Positions 52,596 to 61,225 of a stretch of DNA of 64,000 nt are shown here, piece by piece (position 1 is the first letter of the stretch; every line of letters begins with the position of its first letter). The position numbers and the translations under genes are program-made. The stretch is from Halapricum desulfuricans (GTDB lineage: Archaea > Halobacteriota > Halobacteria > Halobacteriales > Haloarculaceae). The DNA is taken from the NCBI RefSeq assembly GCF_017094505.1, contig NZ_CP064787.1, positions 2,108,001 to 2,172,000 of the forward strand, in the 5' to 3' direction. Under the pieces are notes generated by a model, which saw only the letters and a program-made list of their open reading frames with translations, had not been told where the DNA came from and did not search any database.

Positions 52596-53696
52596 CTATC
52601 GAACGGGATCCGTCCGATTGCCGAGGCGAGCCTCGGCGACTGCGAACGCGAGCGTGCTCGTCAGCCCGAGTAGCGTCCCGCCGGTGAGTATCAGCGCCAG
52701 ATACGACAGGCTGGCGTAGTCGTACTCCAGAAAGTACACCGAGACGGCGTGCAAGATTGCTGCGATCGAGACGATGTAAAACGGCGCGTTGAGATAGCGC
52801 CACTCGAACGTCCCCGAGAGGTACTCGTCGGTGACGCGTCCGAGGCTGCTGGTCACGCCGGCGGCGGCGAACCACTGGATCGCGCCCGCGACGATCGCGG
52901 CGACCACCTCGACGACGCCGAGCGGATCGCCGTCGGCCTGCAGGCTCTGTAACGTCTGATACCCGCTGGCGCTTCCGATCAACAGGAGCACGCCCGCGAC
53001 GAGATACGTCACCAGCGTCACGCGACCGGCGTACAGCCCCGAGAGGAGCCGATCGACTGCGCCGTCGAGGCGCTCCCCGAGTCCGAACCCGCGCGAGAGC
53101 AGATACAGCCCGAGCAGTCCCGAAACGAGTCCGAAGACGTCCCCCTGCATCCCCAGCAAATCCGCCAGCACCGCGAGCGGATAGATCAACAGCACGATCC
53201 CCAGCGGAACCAGGATCGTCCCGCGGGTCTCGGGGTCGTCAAGCACCTGCTTGATGGTGTAGTACATCGACTCCAGATCCTGTGCCTGCCTGACGACGAC
53301 CCGCCGGACGCCGTCGATCTCGACACGCGAGCGGATCACGGGCACGACGCTCTCGTCTTGCGCGCCGTCGGTGACGAGCAGCGCGCGGACGTCCTCGCCG
53401 GTGGCGAGTCGCGCCAGCACCTCGTCGAGCTCCTCGCCGACCGCGCGGTTGGCCGCGACGTCGCTGCCCTCGAGCCCGGTGACTGCCGCGATCTCGACGC
53501 TCTCGTCCTCTTCGGCGCTGAGATCGTCGTAGATGTGCAACCCCTCGAAGAGGACGTTGAGGTCGCTGTCCTCGGGGTCCGCGGTGGCGAACTCGACGGC
53601 GGCGTCCTCGACGGCGTCGCGGCCGACGACCGGCGTCTCGATGCCGGTCTTGCGGCCCACGTCGTCGTCGAGGTCGATGCACAGCACCAGCAGCAT
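52596..53696 (-). CDS. DUF373 family membrane protein
   Basis: 366 residues from ATG 53694-53696. The N-terminus MLLVLCIDLDDDVGRKTGI with DAVEDAAVEFATADPEDSD is the DUF373 signature. A soluble domain of about 150 residues (ALLVTDGAQDESVVPVI) is followed by six or more membrane helices. DUF373 proteins are restricted to archaea and have no known role; the D-x-D-D-D start suggests metal or nucleotide binding. Confidence 0.88.
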   Translation of the reverse strand: MLLVLCIDLDDDVGRKTGIETPVVGRDAVEDAAVEFATADPEDSDLNVLFEGLHIYDDLSAEEDESVEIAAVTGLEGSDVAANRAVGEELDEVLARLATGEDVRALLVTDGAQDESVVPVIRSRVEIDGVRRVVVRQAQDLESMYYTIKQVLDDPETRGTILVPLGIVLLIYPLAVLADLLGMQGDVFGLVSGLLGLYLLSRGFGLGERLDGAVDRLLSGLYAGRVTLVTYLVAGVLLLIGSASGYQTLQSLQADGDPLGVVEVVAAIVAGAIQWFAAAGVTSSLGRVTDEYLSGTFEWRYLNAPFYIVSIAAILHAVSVYFLEYDYASLSYLALILTGGTLLGLTSTLAFAVAEARLGNRTDPVR

Positions 53697-53749
53697 CAGG
53701 CGTCGATAGGCGATCCCACCATATGGGTTTTCGGCATCGCGACGCCGTG

Positions 53750-54910
53750 CTAGCCGAGATCGAAGTGCTCGGCGGCGGTCTCCATGTCCTTGTCACCCCG
53801 GCCGCTGAGGTTGACGACGATCGTCTCGTGGTCGGTCTCTTCGAGGACTCGCCTGGCCATCGCGAGGCCGTGGCTGGTCTCCAGTGCGGGGATGATCCCC
53901 TCTTCCTCGCTGAGCGTCCGGAACGCTTCCAGCGCCTCGTCGTCGGTAATGGCGCGGTACTGAGCGCGACCCGTCTCGCGGAACATCGCGTGCTCGGGAC
54001 CGACGCCCGGGTAGTCGAGACCGGCCGACACGGAATGGACCTCGGTGTCGTCGTCGATGACTCGCGTCTTCATGCCGTGGATCACGTCGTCGGTCCCCTC
54101 GTCCAGCGGGGCGGCGTGGCGCTTCGAGCCCGCCCCTTCGCCGCCGCCCTCGCCGCCGTAGAAGGCGACGTCGTCGTCACGGAACGCGTGGAAGAGCCCG
54201 ATCGCGTTCGAGCCACCACCGACGCAGGCGACCGCGGCGTCGGGCAGGCGTCCGATCTGTTCGAGGCTCTGCTCGCGCGCCTCCTTCCCGATGACCGACT
54301 GGAACTCCCTGACCATCCGCGGGAACGGGTCGGGTCCGACGACGCTGCCGACAAGGTAATGCGTGTCCTCGATGTGCTGGGCGAAGTCCTCCAGCGCCGC
54401 GTCGACCGCGTCGGCGAGTCCCTCCCCACCGCGGGTGACCTCCGTGACGGTCGCGCCCATCAGTCGCATGCGGAAGACGTTCATCCGCTGGCGCTGGATG
54501 TCCTTGCGGCCCATATAGATCTCGGTGTCCATGTCGAACAGGGCGCCGGCCATCGCCGTCGCGGTGCCGTGCTGGCCGGCCCCGGTCTCGGCGATCAGCC
54601 GTTCCTTGCCGGCCTCTCTGGCCAGCAGCGCCTGTCCGACGGCGTTGTTGATCTTGTGTGCCCCGCCGTGCAGCAGGTCCTCGCGCTTCAGGTAGATCTC
54701 GCCACCCCACCGATCGGAGAGGTTCTCGGCGTGATACAGCGGCGTCGGCCGTCCGGCGTACTGTCGCAGAATCGTTCGGAACTCCTCTTGAAACGCCTCG
54801 CTTTGCACGATTTCGTCGAACGCCGCCGCGAGGTGCTCCAGCGGTTCCTCCAGCATCTCGGGAACGTGTCTGCCCCCGTAGCCCTCGAACTCACCGGTGT
54901 CTTCTGACAT
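53750..54910 (-). CDS. trpB: Tryptophan synthase beta chain
   Basis: 386 residues from ATG 54908-54910. PLP Lys86 lies in GGAHKINNAVGQALLA; other motifs are RPTPLYHAENLS, LIAETGAGQHG (catalytic Glu), GGGSNAIGLFHAF and SVSAGLDYPGVGPEHA. It is the TrpB1 type that pairs with TrpA. Neither trpA nor other trp genes are adjacent, which differs from the common trpCBA cluster, so either the pathway genes are dispersed or this is a second copy. Confidence 0.92.
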   Translation of the reverse strand: MSEDTGEFEGYGGRHVPEMLEEPLEHLAAAFDEIVQSEAFQEEFRTILRQYAGRPTPLYHAENLSDRWGGEIYLKREDLLHGGAHKINNAVGQALLAREAGKERLIAETGAGQHGTATAMAGALFDMDTEIYMGRKDIQRQRMNVFRMRLMGATVTEVTRGGEGLADAVDAALEDFAQHIEDTHYLVGSVVGPDPFPRMVREFQSVIGKEAREQSLEQIGRLPDAAVACVGGGSNAIGLFHAFRDDDVAFYGGEGGGEGAGSKRHAAPLDEGTDDVIHGMKTRVIDDDTEVHSVSAGLDYPGVGPEHAMFRETGRAQYRAITDDEALEAFRTLSEEEGIIPALETSHGLAMARRVLEETDHETIVVNLSGRGDKDMETAAEHFDLG

Positions 54911-54993
54911 CGCCTGAACCATCGGGACTGATGCCCATAACTGTGGCTCTTGGAGGGGCGAGTCCTTTTGTTTCCCGAAGCCGCAACGACGGT

Positions 54994-55533
54994 GTGGACA
55001 CGATCGAAGTCAGCACCGTCGTCTACCGACCGAAAGCCGACGTCTACGAATTTCTCGTCGACTTCCCGCGGTACGCGTCTCTCTCGAAATATCTCCGGGA
55101 CGTCCGACAGGACGGGGACGGTTCAGCCGGGACACGGTATCGACTGCACTTCGCCTGGTGGAAACTCTCCTATACGGCCCACTCGACAGTCACCGGTCTC
55201 GACTCGCCGGAGCGGATCGACTGGCGACTCACGAAGGATCTCGACGCTCGCGGCTCCTGGGTGCTGGAATCGGAACGTCCGCCGGAGGGCCGAGATACCG
55301 CAACCCGAGTCCAGTTTCTCGTCCACTACGATCCTCATTCTGCCGGCAAGGGGACGATCGATCTCCCCCGGTTCGTCTCGCTGAACTGGGTTATCGAGAA
55401 GGCCAGGCCGCTCGTTCGCAAGGAAGCCGAACGGATCGTCGAACGCCTCGTGACCGAACTCGAAGGTGAGTCAAGGCCTGTCGAGCTGGATATACAGACG
55501 GATGCAGGCGATCGGGCGTCGGAGTTGTCGTAA
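54994..55533 (+). CDS. SRPBCC/START-like lipid-binding family protein
   Basis: 179 residues from GTG 54994. It starts VDTIEVSTVVYRPKADVYEFLVDFPRYASLSKY, the standard beginning of polyketide-cyclase/CoQ10-type SRPBCC proteins, followed by long strands (YRLHFAWWKLSYTAHSTVT, RIDWRLTKDLDARGSWVLE) and a final long helix (KEAERIVERLVTELE). These proteins bind hydrophobic molecules in a cavity. An upstream in-frame ATG at 54931 is possible. Confidence 0.82.
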   Translation: MDTIEVSTVVYRPKADVYEFLVDFPRYASLSKYLRDVRQDGDGSAGTRYRLHFAWWKLSYTAHSTVTGLDSPERIDWRLTKDLDARGSWVLESERPPEGRDTATRVQFLVHYDPHSAGKGTIDLPRFVSLNWVIEKARPLVRKEAERIVERLVTELEGESRPVELDIQTDAGDRASELS

Positions 55534-55573
55534 TCGTCGTAGTCAGGCGTCGGGGCTGTCGTAGTCGCCGCGG

Positions 55574-56182
55574 TCAGGGCTCTGATTCACCGTAGTCGCC
55601 ACCGTACTTCATGAAAAAGTACGCCAGACCGAGCGTCGAGACCATCGCGACGCCCGAGGCGACGCCGAGCGCCTTCGCATCGCCCGATACCGACGGTCCG
55701 GTCTCGCCGCCGACCTCAACGGTGGGGATGTCGTCGCCGACGGCGACGGCCCCGAGCATCCCGAGGTTCTCGTGTGGGCTGCAGTAGTAGGTCACGATAC
55801 CGGACTCCTCGAAGGTCTGCTCGTAGGTGTAGCCCTCCTCGCCGACCGGGTCCCCGGAGGTGAACTCGACGCTCTCGCCGACGACGTTGTGGTCGCCGCC
55901 CCTGCCGGTCCACTCCCAGACGATCGTCGTCCCGGGATCGACCCACACGGCCGCGGGATCGAACGCGTACCCGTCGCTGCCGGCCCCGACCGCAATCGTG
56001 ACCTCCTCCTGGCCCCGGAGGTCGGTCGTCGACCCGCCGAACCCGTTTGCGCTGTCCAGATACCCGCCGTAATCCGGCTGTTCGGCGGCCTGCGCAGCCG
56101 CTGACCCGCTGGCCGCGAGCGCGCCCGCCCCGCCGGCCGTCGCTCGCAGGAAGTCGCGTCGAGACGTCGCTGGTTCGGTCAT
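55574..56182 (-). CDS. Halocyanin (blue copper protein), second copy
   Basis: 202 residues from ATG 56180-56182. Tat signal TSRRDFLRATAGGAGALAAS; copper ligands His98, Cys134, His137 and Met142 at the same positions as in the bc-cluster copy; C-terminal membrane helix (ALGVASGVAMVSTLGLAYFFM) unlike the other copy. Between residues about 17 and 159 the two proteins are nearly the same (one visible change, WTGRGG for WTGAGG). It stands alone between SRPBCC and a prenyl synthase gene. It may serve a different oxidase or replace the first copy under some conditions. Confidence 0.92.
   Translation of the reverse strand: MTEPATSRRDFLRATAGGAGALAASGSAAAQAAEQPDYGGYLDSANGFGGSTTDLRGQEEVTIAVGAGSDGYAFDPAAVWVDPGTTIVWEWTGRGGDHNVVGESVEFTSGDPVGEEGYTYEQTFEESGIVTYYCSPHENLGMLGAVAVGDDIPTVEVGGETGPSVSGDAKALGVASGVAMVSTLGLAYFFMKYGGDYGESEP
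55712..56139. repeat. Long repeat copy B (halocyanin coding core)
   Basis: Second copy of the 428-bp repeat (see 39541-39968), same strand, about seven mismatches, including a cluster of three beside the copper-site codons (ccccctgcc against cccgccccg at about 55898-55901). Confidence 0.95.
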
Positions 56183-56313
56183 AGCCGTCGCTTTCAGGTG
56201 GCGACTACTGAAGATAGCGGAACCAGCGGTTCTTGCTCATAGGGTTTCGTGTCGAGCTCCATATAGTTCTCCGATGAAGTCGCACCGACTGATCCGATCG
56301 GCGACGCGACTCC

Positions 56314-57378
56314 CTACTGTTCGCGTTCGATGACGAACCGCGTGAACGCGGCCAGCCGCTCGGCGATCTCGGGGTCGAGCTGTTCCCGGGGGAGACTTTC
56401 TCTGGCCTGTCGGGCGAGGTCCTCGGCACGCTCGCGCGCATACTCGATGCTGCCCGCCGACTGGTATATCTCGATCGCCTCCATGATCTCCCCGTCGGTG
56501 TTGTCCTCGGCCCAGAGGATCTCCTCGAGACGGGCCACCTCGTCCGGGGGCGCGTGTTCGGCGGCGTGAATCGCCATCAGCGTCTTCTTGCCCTCGCGGA
56601 TGTCGTTGCCGAACTCCTTGCCGAACTCGCCGGCCTGATCGAGCGTGTGCTCGATGTCGAGGATGTCATCGCCGATCTGGAACGCGATGCTCATCCGTTC
56701 GGCGTACTCAGCGACGCGTCGTTCGGTTTCTTCGGACTGGCCGGTGATGATGGCGGGCAGGCGGGCGACGATCCGGCCGATGCAGCCGGTCTTGCACGCG
56801 CCCATCTCGCAGTATTCGGCCTCGCTGGCGTGGATTTCCCGCTCGTTGTGCCACCAGATGTCCATCCCCTGGCCGAGATGCGTCCGGTTCAGTTCGTACA
56901 TGAGCATCTCGTAGATGTCCAGGCGCGTCTCGGCGTCGAGGTCCCCCGAGTTCCGGGTGACGATCTTCAGCGGCAGGAAGTACATCGCGTTGCCCGCGTT
57001 CAGCGCGACGTCAACGCCGTATTCGAGGTGCAGGGCGGGTTCGCCGCGGCGCTTGCTCGCCCCGTCTTCGACGTCGTCGACGATGATCGTCCCGTTGTGC
57101 AGGATCTCTGGGATGATCGCATAGCGCAGGTACTCCGTCGGATCCGCGCCAAATCCCTCGAACAACTGCACCGCAAGGACGGCGCGCCACCGCTTGCCGC
57201 CGCGATCGAGCAGGTCCCAGATCGGGTCCGAAAGCGCGCCCTGGATCGCGTCCGGATCGTACGAGTAGGTCGGCGCGCCGAAAAAGTCCGTCAGATACTG
57301 CTCGTCGATCTCCCGGGGGAGGACCTCGGCGATCGCTTCGTCGATGACTGGCTGCCAGTCAGCAAGCACGTCCCGCAT
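56314..57378 (-). CDS. idsA: Polyprenyl synthase (geranylgeranyl/farnesyl-geranyl diphosphate synthase family)
   Basis: 354 residues from ATG 57376-57378. First aspartate-rich motif DDVED (101-105, in the form HNGTIIVDDVED), second motif GDDILDIEH, plus GGKRWRAVL and LNAGNAMYFLPLK. The first motif has the short D-D-x-x-D form with small residues upstream, which suits C20 or longer products used for archaeal lipids. Haloarchaea carry several such genes; this resembles the IdsA3 branch. Confidence 0.88.
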   Translation of the reverse strand: MRDVLADWQPVIDEAIAEVLPREIDEQYLTDFFGAPTYSYDPDAIQGALSDPIWDLLDRGGKRWRAVLAVQLFEGFGADPTEYLRYAIIPEILHNGTIIVDDVEDGASKRRGEPALHLEYGVDVALNAGNAMYFLPLKIVTRNSGDLDAETRLDIYEMLMYELNRTHLGQGMDIWWHNEREIHASEAEYCEMGACKTGCIGRIVARLPAIITGQSEETERRVAEYAERMSIAFQIGDDILDIEHTLDQAGEFGKEFGNDIREGKKTLMAIHAAEHAPPDEVARLEEILWAEDNTDGEIMEAIEIYQSAGSIEYARERAEDLARQARESLPREQLDPEIAERLAAFTRFVIEREQ

Positions 57379-57450
57379 ACCCCCTTCCTCGCTCCGGCGT
57401 CACTAAAAGTCTAGCTCATCGGTCCGGGCAGCCGACAGACGGGACCGCTA

Positions 57451-58767
57451 TTACAGTTCCGGCGTCGCTTCGAGCTGACTGGCCTTCGCACGCGCCTGCT
57501 CGACGATCTCGGGACGCCCCTCGAACGCGATCACGATCTGGTCGCCGTACTCGACGTCCTCGACGTGGGCGTGGTCGTGGATCCAGGACACCAGGCTCAT
57601 CGCGTCGTCGGTCATCGGGAGGACGAGTCTCTCGCGCCGTAACGCCGGCAGCGCCTCGTCGATGCGCGCCCGGAGCGTGTCGACGTTGTGCCCCTCGCTG
57701 GCGCTGACGGCCACCGGATTCGGCGCGAGTGCCGACAGTGCCTCGCGCTTGCGTTGCAGTTCGTCGTCGTCGACGGCGTCGATCTTGTTCAGGACTGTGA
57801 GAATCGGCGCTTCGTTGCGCTCGTAGAGGGTGTCGTGGCTCGTGACCAACTTCTCGCGGATCTCCTCGACGGGTTCGCTCACGTCGACGACGAGCAACAC
57901 GAGATCGGCCCGATAGACCGAATCCAGCGTCGACTTGAACGACTCCACCAGCCAGTGGGGGAGATCGGAGATGAACCCGACGGTGTCGGTCACGAGCACC
58001 TCCCGCCGATCGAGTTCGGCCTTGCGGGTCGTCGTCCCGAGCGTCGTGAACAGCCGGTCCTCGCTCTCGGCGGTCGAATCGAGGTCCGGGTGGAGATCCT
58101 CGTTGTCGTCGACGTCCAGATCGTCCGCGAGCCGTCGCAACAGCGTCGACTTGCCGGCGTTGGTGTACCCGGCTAGCGCCACCAGATCGAACCCCGACTC
58201 GCGGCGCTGTTCGCGGCGGTGTTGCTCGGTCTCCTCGATCGATTCCAGTTCCTCGCGGATGTTGGCGATCTGGTTTTTGATGTCCTGTTCGCGGCTCTCG
58301 TCGTATTCCCCCAGCCCCATGAACCCGGGGCGTTCGTCGCGCTTGGCGAGGCTGGCCTTGGCCTCCGCCCGCGGCAGTTCGTAGCGCAACTCCGCGAGCT
58401 CGACCTGCAGTTGCGCCTTGCGAGTCTGGGCCCGCTGACCGAAAATCTCCAGAATGAGCCGGAACCGATCCAGAATCCGGACGCCGTCCGGCAACTGGTT
58501 GCCGAGGTTGTACGTCTGGTAGGGACCGAGCTGGTTGTCGAAGATCACCACCGAAGCCCCAGTTCGTGCGACGAGTTCCGACAGCTGGCCGGCTTTGCCT
58601 TTGCCGATGTGATAGGCGGGATCCTCCGTCCTGGTCTGGGTCAGTTCGTCGGCGATTTCGTACCCGGCCGCGCGGGCCAGTTCGCGGATTTCGGCGGTCT
58701 CGGGACTCCCCGAATCGACCCGCTTGACGATGACCGCGGATTCAGTCTGCGTTCGTGTCTCCGTCAC
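57451..58767 (-). CDS. hflX: GTPase HflX
   Basis: 438 residues from GTG 58765-58767. The HflX N-terminal domain (AYHIGKGKAGQLSELV, VVIFDNQLGPYQTYNLG, RILDRFRLILEIFGQRAQT) is followed by a coiled-coil linker (about 115-195) and the G domain: GYTNAGKST (G1, 200-208), DTVGFISDLP (G3), NKID (G4) and a SAS-type G5. HflX splits stalled ribosomes. The GTG start is chosen because TATA agttatatgg (58791-58800, minus strand) would place the transcript start right at it; ATG 58794 would lie inside the TATA box. Confidence 0.9.
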   Translation of the reverse strand: MTETRTQTESAVIVKRVDSGSPETAEIRELARAAGYEIADELTQTRTEDPAYHIGKGKAGQLSELVARTGASVVIFDNQLGPYQTYNLGNQLPDGVRILDRFRLILEIFGQRAQTRKAQLQVELAELRYELPRAEAKASLAKRDERPGFMGLGEYDESREQDIKNQIANIREELESIEETEQHRREQRRESGFDLVALAGYTNAGKSTLLRRLADDLDVDDNEDLHPDLDSTAESEDRLFTTLGTTTRKAELDRREVLVTDTVGFISDLPHWLVESFKSTLDSVYRADLVLLVVDVSEPVEEIREKLVTSHDTLYERNEAPILTVLNKIDAVDDDELQRKREALSALAPNPVAVSASEGHNVDTLRARIDEALPALRRERLVLPMTDDAMSLVSWIHDHAHVEDVEYGDQIVIAFEGRPEIVEQARAKASQLEATPEL

Positions 58768-58790
58768 TCGTCTGCGCGTAGGAGACGAGG

Positions 58791-58800
58791 CCATATAACT
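58791..58800 (-). promoter_or_regulatory. TATA box of hflX
   Basis: agttatatgg on the minus strand, centred about 29 bases before GTG 58767, fits a leaderless promoter and rules against the upstream ATG at 58794. Confidence 0.6.
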
Positions 58801-58929
58801 TTGTTTTGACCTCCCCATGGAGTAGCGCCCGTCTGCGAGGGGGAGCGACGCGTCTACAAGACGAGACCAGCGTCCGCGAAAGCGAACGAAACTCCGACAG
58901 AATAGCTGTCGCGTTTGCAAAGGGGAAAT

Positions 58930-58980
58930 GCGGGAGCGTGGCTCCCGCGCGTGTGACACTACGGAGCCGTTCCGGCTCCG
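58930..58980. terminator. Two consecutive GC hairpins between purM and hflX
   Basis: gcgggagc-gtg-gctcccgc (58930-58948) and cggagccg-ttc-cggctccg (58962-58980), both perfect 8-bp stems. They lie in the 3' region of purM and upstream of hflX; termination or mRNA stabilisation is possible. The rest of the 58768-59056 gap holds no gene. Confidence 0.5.
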
Positions 58981-59056
58981 CTCGTACCTACGAGATCCAG
59001 CCGCATAAGCCTCTAGCGTCGTTCACACGGAAGGCAACGGTGTTATCCGCGGATCG

Positions 59057-60034
59057 TCAGGCCAGTTCGAGCCCACGAATCGCTACGCACTCCTCGCCGT
59101 CTTCGACGCGACCGATGATGCGCGCGTCGTCGCTGTCTTCGACGACGGTTTCGGCGTCGCCTCGATCGAGCGCGGCCACGAATCCAGTCCCCATGTTGAA
59201 CGTCCGGTGCATCTCCTCGCTGTCGACGTTGCCGACTTCCTGAACGAACTCGAAGATCGGCTGTGGCGGGAAGGGGTCGTCGATCTCGTACCGATACGAT
59301 CCCATCCGGGTGAGGTTCGTCCAGCCGCCGCCGGTCACGTGTGCGGCGGCGTGAGCGTCATGTTCTCGAAGCGGGGCGAGCACCTCGCTGTAGATGCGCG
59401 TGGGCGTCAGCAGTTCCTCGGCGATCGTTCGGTCGGGTTCGGGCGGGAAGGGGTCGGTGTACTCGTGGTCGCGCGTGACGGCCTCGCGAGCCAGCGTCAG
59501 CCCGTTCGAGTGGATCCCGGATGACGGCCAGCCGACGACCGCGTCGCCCGGTTCGGCCTCGCCCGGGAAGACGGCGTCTTTCGGCGCGAGCCCGGCACAG
59601 GTTCCGGCGATGTCCAGTCCTCTGATCACGTCCGGCATGACGGCGGTCTCGCCCCCGACCAGCGCGACGCCGGCGCGTTCGGCCCCCTCGCGCAACCCCG
59701 CGCCGATCTCCTCGCTCGTCTCCTCGTCCGGCGTCTCGACGGCCAGGTAATCGACGAACGCGACCGGCTCGACCCCCGCCGCGATCAGGTCGTTCGCGTT
59801 CATCGCCATGCAGTCGATGCCGACCGTCGAGTAATCGTCGACCGCCTCCGCGACCAGCAGTTTCGTCCCGACGCCGTCGGTGGCCAGCGCCAGGTACTGC
59901 TGGCCGATATCGACCAGCCCGGCGTAATCGCCCTCGAACTCCCCGGCAGCGCCGATGAGCGCCTCGGTCGCGGCCTCGCTGGCGTCGATGTCCACCCCGG
60001 CCTCGGCATAGGTGAGCTCCTCGTCCTCGGTCAT
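59057..60034 (-). CDS. purM: Phosphoribosylformylglycinamidine cyclo-ligase (AIR synthase)
   Basis: 325 residues from ATG 60032-60034. PurM motifs: TYAEAGVDIDASE, LALATDGVGTKLLVA (ATP-grasp-like D-G-V-G-T-K), IDCMAMNANDLIAAGVEP, VGGETAVMPD and VGWPSSGIHSNGLTLAR; the C-terminal domain has HVTGGGWTNLTRM and FNMGTGFVA. It closes the imidazole ring in purine synthesis. Length is as expected. No other pur gene is adjacent. Confidence 0.93.
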   Translation of the reverse strand: MTEDEELTYAEAGVDIDASEAATEALIGAAGEFEGDYAGLVDIGQQYLALATDGVGTKLLVAEAVDDYSTVGIDCMAMNANDLIAAGVEPVAFVDYLAVETPDEETSEEIGAGLREGAERAGVALVGGETAVMPDVIRGLDIAGTCAGLAPKDAVFPGEAEPGDAVVGWPSSGIHSNGLTLAREAVTRDHEYTDPFPPEPDRTIAEELLTPTRIYSEVLAPLREHDAHAAAHVTGGGWTNLTRMGSYRYEIDDPFPPQPIFEFVQEVGNVDSEEMHRTFNMGTGFVAALDRGDAETVVEDSDDARIIGRVEDGEECVAIRGLELA

Positions 60035-60239
60035 ACCCGAGTGAGCGCCCGGCCCGGGCAAAAGCACACCGGAACGAACTCGCGACAGCGATATGATTGC
60101 TTGAACCGATAGCACCCTTCACGGCCACTGACGTAGCAGGTCCCCTCTCGACGTAAGGGACGTTTACGTCGCGTGAAAACACCGTGAACAGTCCAAACGA
60201 TTGCCGTCTCTTATGCGGATAGCCGTCGTCCTGTCTCCC

Positions 60240-60359
60240 ATGAGCGTGGCCCGAACGCGGTGTCCGAACTGTGGGTTCGAGGTACAGGGGGAACGGGAGT
60301 GTCCGCTCTGTGGGGCGGAACTGGCCGGCGAAGTCGACGCACAGACAGAGAACGGCTGA
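60240..60359 (+). CDS. 39-residue double-CxxC zinc-finger protein
   Basis: ATG 60240 to TGA 60357-60359. It reads MSVARTRCPNCGFEVQGER and ECPLCGAELAGE, then an acidic tail. CPNCG and CPLCG, 14 residues apart, form a minimal zinc ribbon, like the many very small zinc-finger proteins known in haloarchaea. An in-frame ATG at 60213 would add nine residues without similarity to the type. A weak TATA (tcttatgc, about 60208) suggests a leaderless mRNA starting at 60240. Confidence 0.72.
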   Translation: MSVARTRCPNCGFEVQGERECPLCGAELAGEVDAQTENG

Positions 60360-60509
60360 TCGCCCGCGTCGTATCCCTTGATCGTTCTCGGAGCGTCGGT
60401 GCCTGTCGCCCGGTCAGGTGCGTCGTTGATATGACCGGCCACGCCAGTCACCACGGGCAGTTCTTGCGACCTGCCGAGCGGTTTTACCGCGTCGAGACCT
60501 ATCGCGTCT

Positions 60510-61190
60510 GTGACCTCGCCGTACGAGGTGCTCGGAGTCGACCCGGACGCCGACGAGGCCGAACTGCTCGAGGCATACAGACAGCGGGTCAAAGAGACCC
60601 ATCCGGACCAGGGCGGCTCGGTCGAGCAGTTTCAGGCCGTCAGAGACGCCTACGAACAGCTCCGTTCCGGTGCGGTCCCCGACGACGGAACGTCGACCGA
60701 CGAACCCCGCAAGTCCGGGAGTGACGAGACTCCGAGCGAACCGGACACTCGCCCGAAAACAGTCACCGTCGAATATCTCGATTACGAGGTGCTCGACGAC
60801 CGCGGCTGGTCGCTCGCCGACGACGGCCTCTTCGAGCGCGCCCGACGTGCCGACCTCGACGCCGAGGCCCACGGCCAGTTTACCGTCGAACCGGGCGAGA
60901 CGCTGCTCGAAGCCGCCGAGAACAACGGCTTCGCCTGGCCGTTCGCCTGTCGGGGCGGGGCCTGCACGAACTGCGCCGTCGCAATCGTCGACGGGGAGAT
61001 GCCCCCGCCGGTCGGCCACATCCTCCCCGACGAGTTGATTCGCTGTGGGATTCGGCTGTCGTGTCTGACCGCGCCGATCACGAGGGACGCGAAGGTCGTC
61101 TACAACGTCAAGCACATGCCCGACGTCGCGGAGTTTCTCCTGCCGGCGAGCCGCTTCGAGAAGACGTACTCGCGTCGACAGGATCGGTAG
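60510..61190 (+). CDS. J-domain/2Fe-2S ferredoxin fusion protein
   Basis: 226 residues from GTG 60510, with ttttacc about 27 bases upstream. Residues 1-50 are a J domain (SPYEVLGVDPDADEAELLEAYRQ, HPD at 31-33, QFQAVRDAYEQL). Residues 85-226 are the halophilic plant-type ferredoxin: the acidic insert LDYEVLDDRGWSLADDG, and the [2Fe-2S] ligands Cys147, Cys152 and Cys155 (CRGGACTNC) plus Cys185 (LSC). The main ferredoxin of haloarchaea lacks the J part. The fusion suggests delivery of electrons or of the cluster protein to an Hsp70 (DnaK) partner. Confidence 0.9.
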   Translation: MTSPYEVLGVDPDADEAELLEAYRQRVKETHPDQGGSVEQFQAVRDAYEQLRSGAVPDDGTSTDEPRKSGSDETPSEPDTRPKTVTVEYLDYEVLDDRGWSLADDGLFERARRADLDAEAHGQFTVEPGETLLEAAENNGFAWPFACRGGACTNCAVAIVDGEMPPPVGHILPDELIRCGIRLSCLTAPITRDAKVVYNVKHMPDVAEFLLPASRFEKTYSRRQDR

Positions 61191-61225
61191 CGTTATCCGG
61201 ATCGATCGATTATGCCTGTGGCGGC

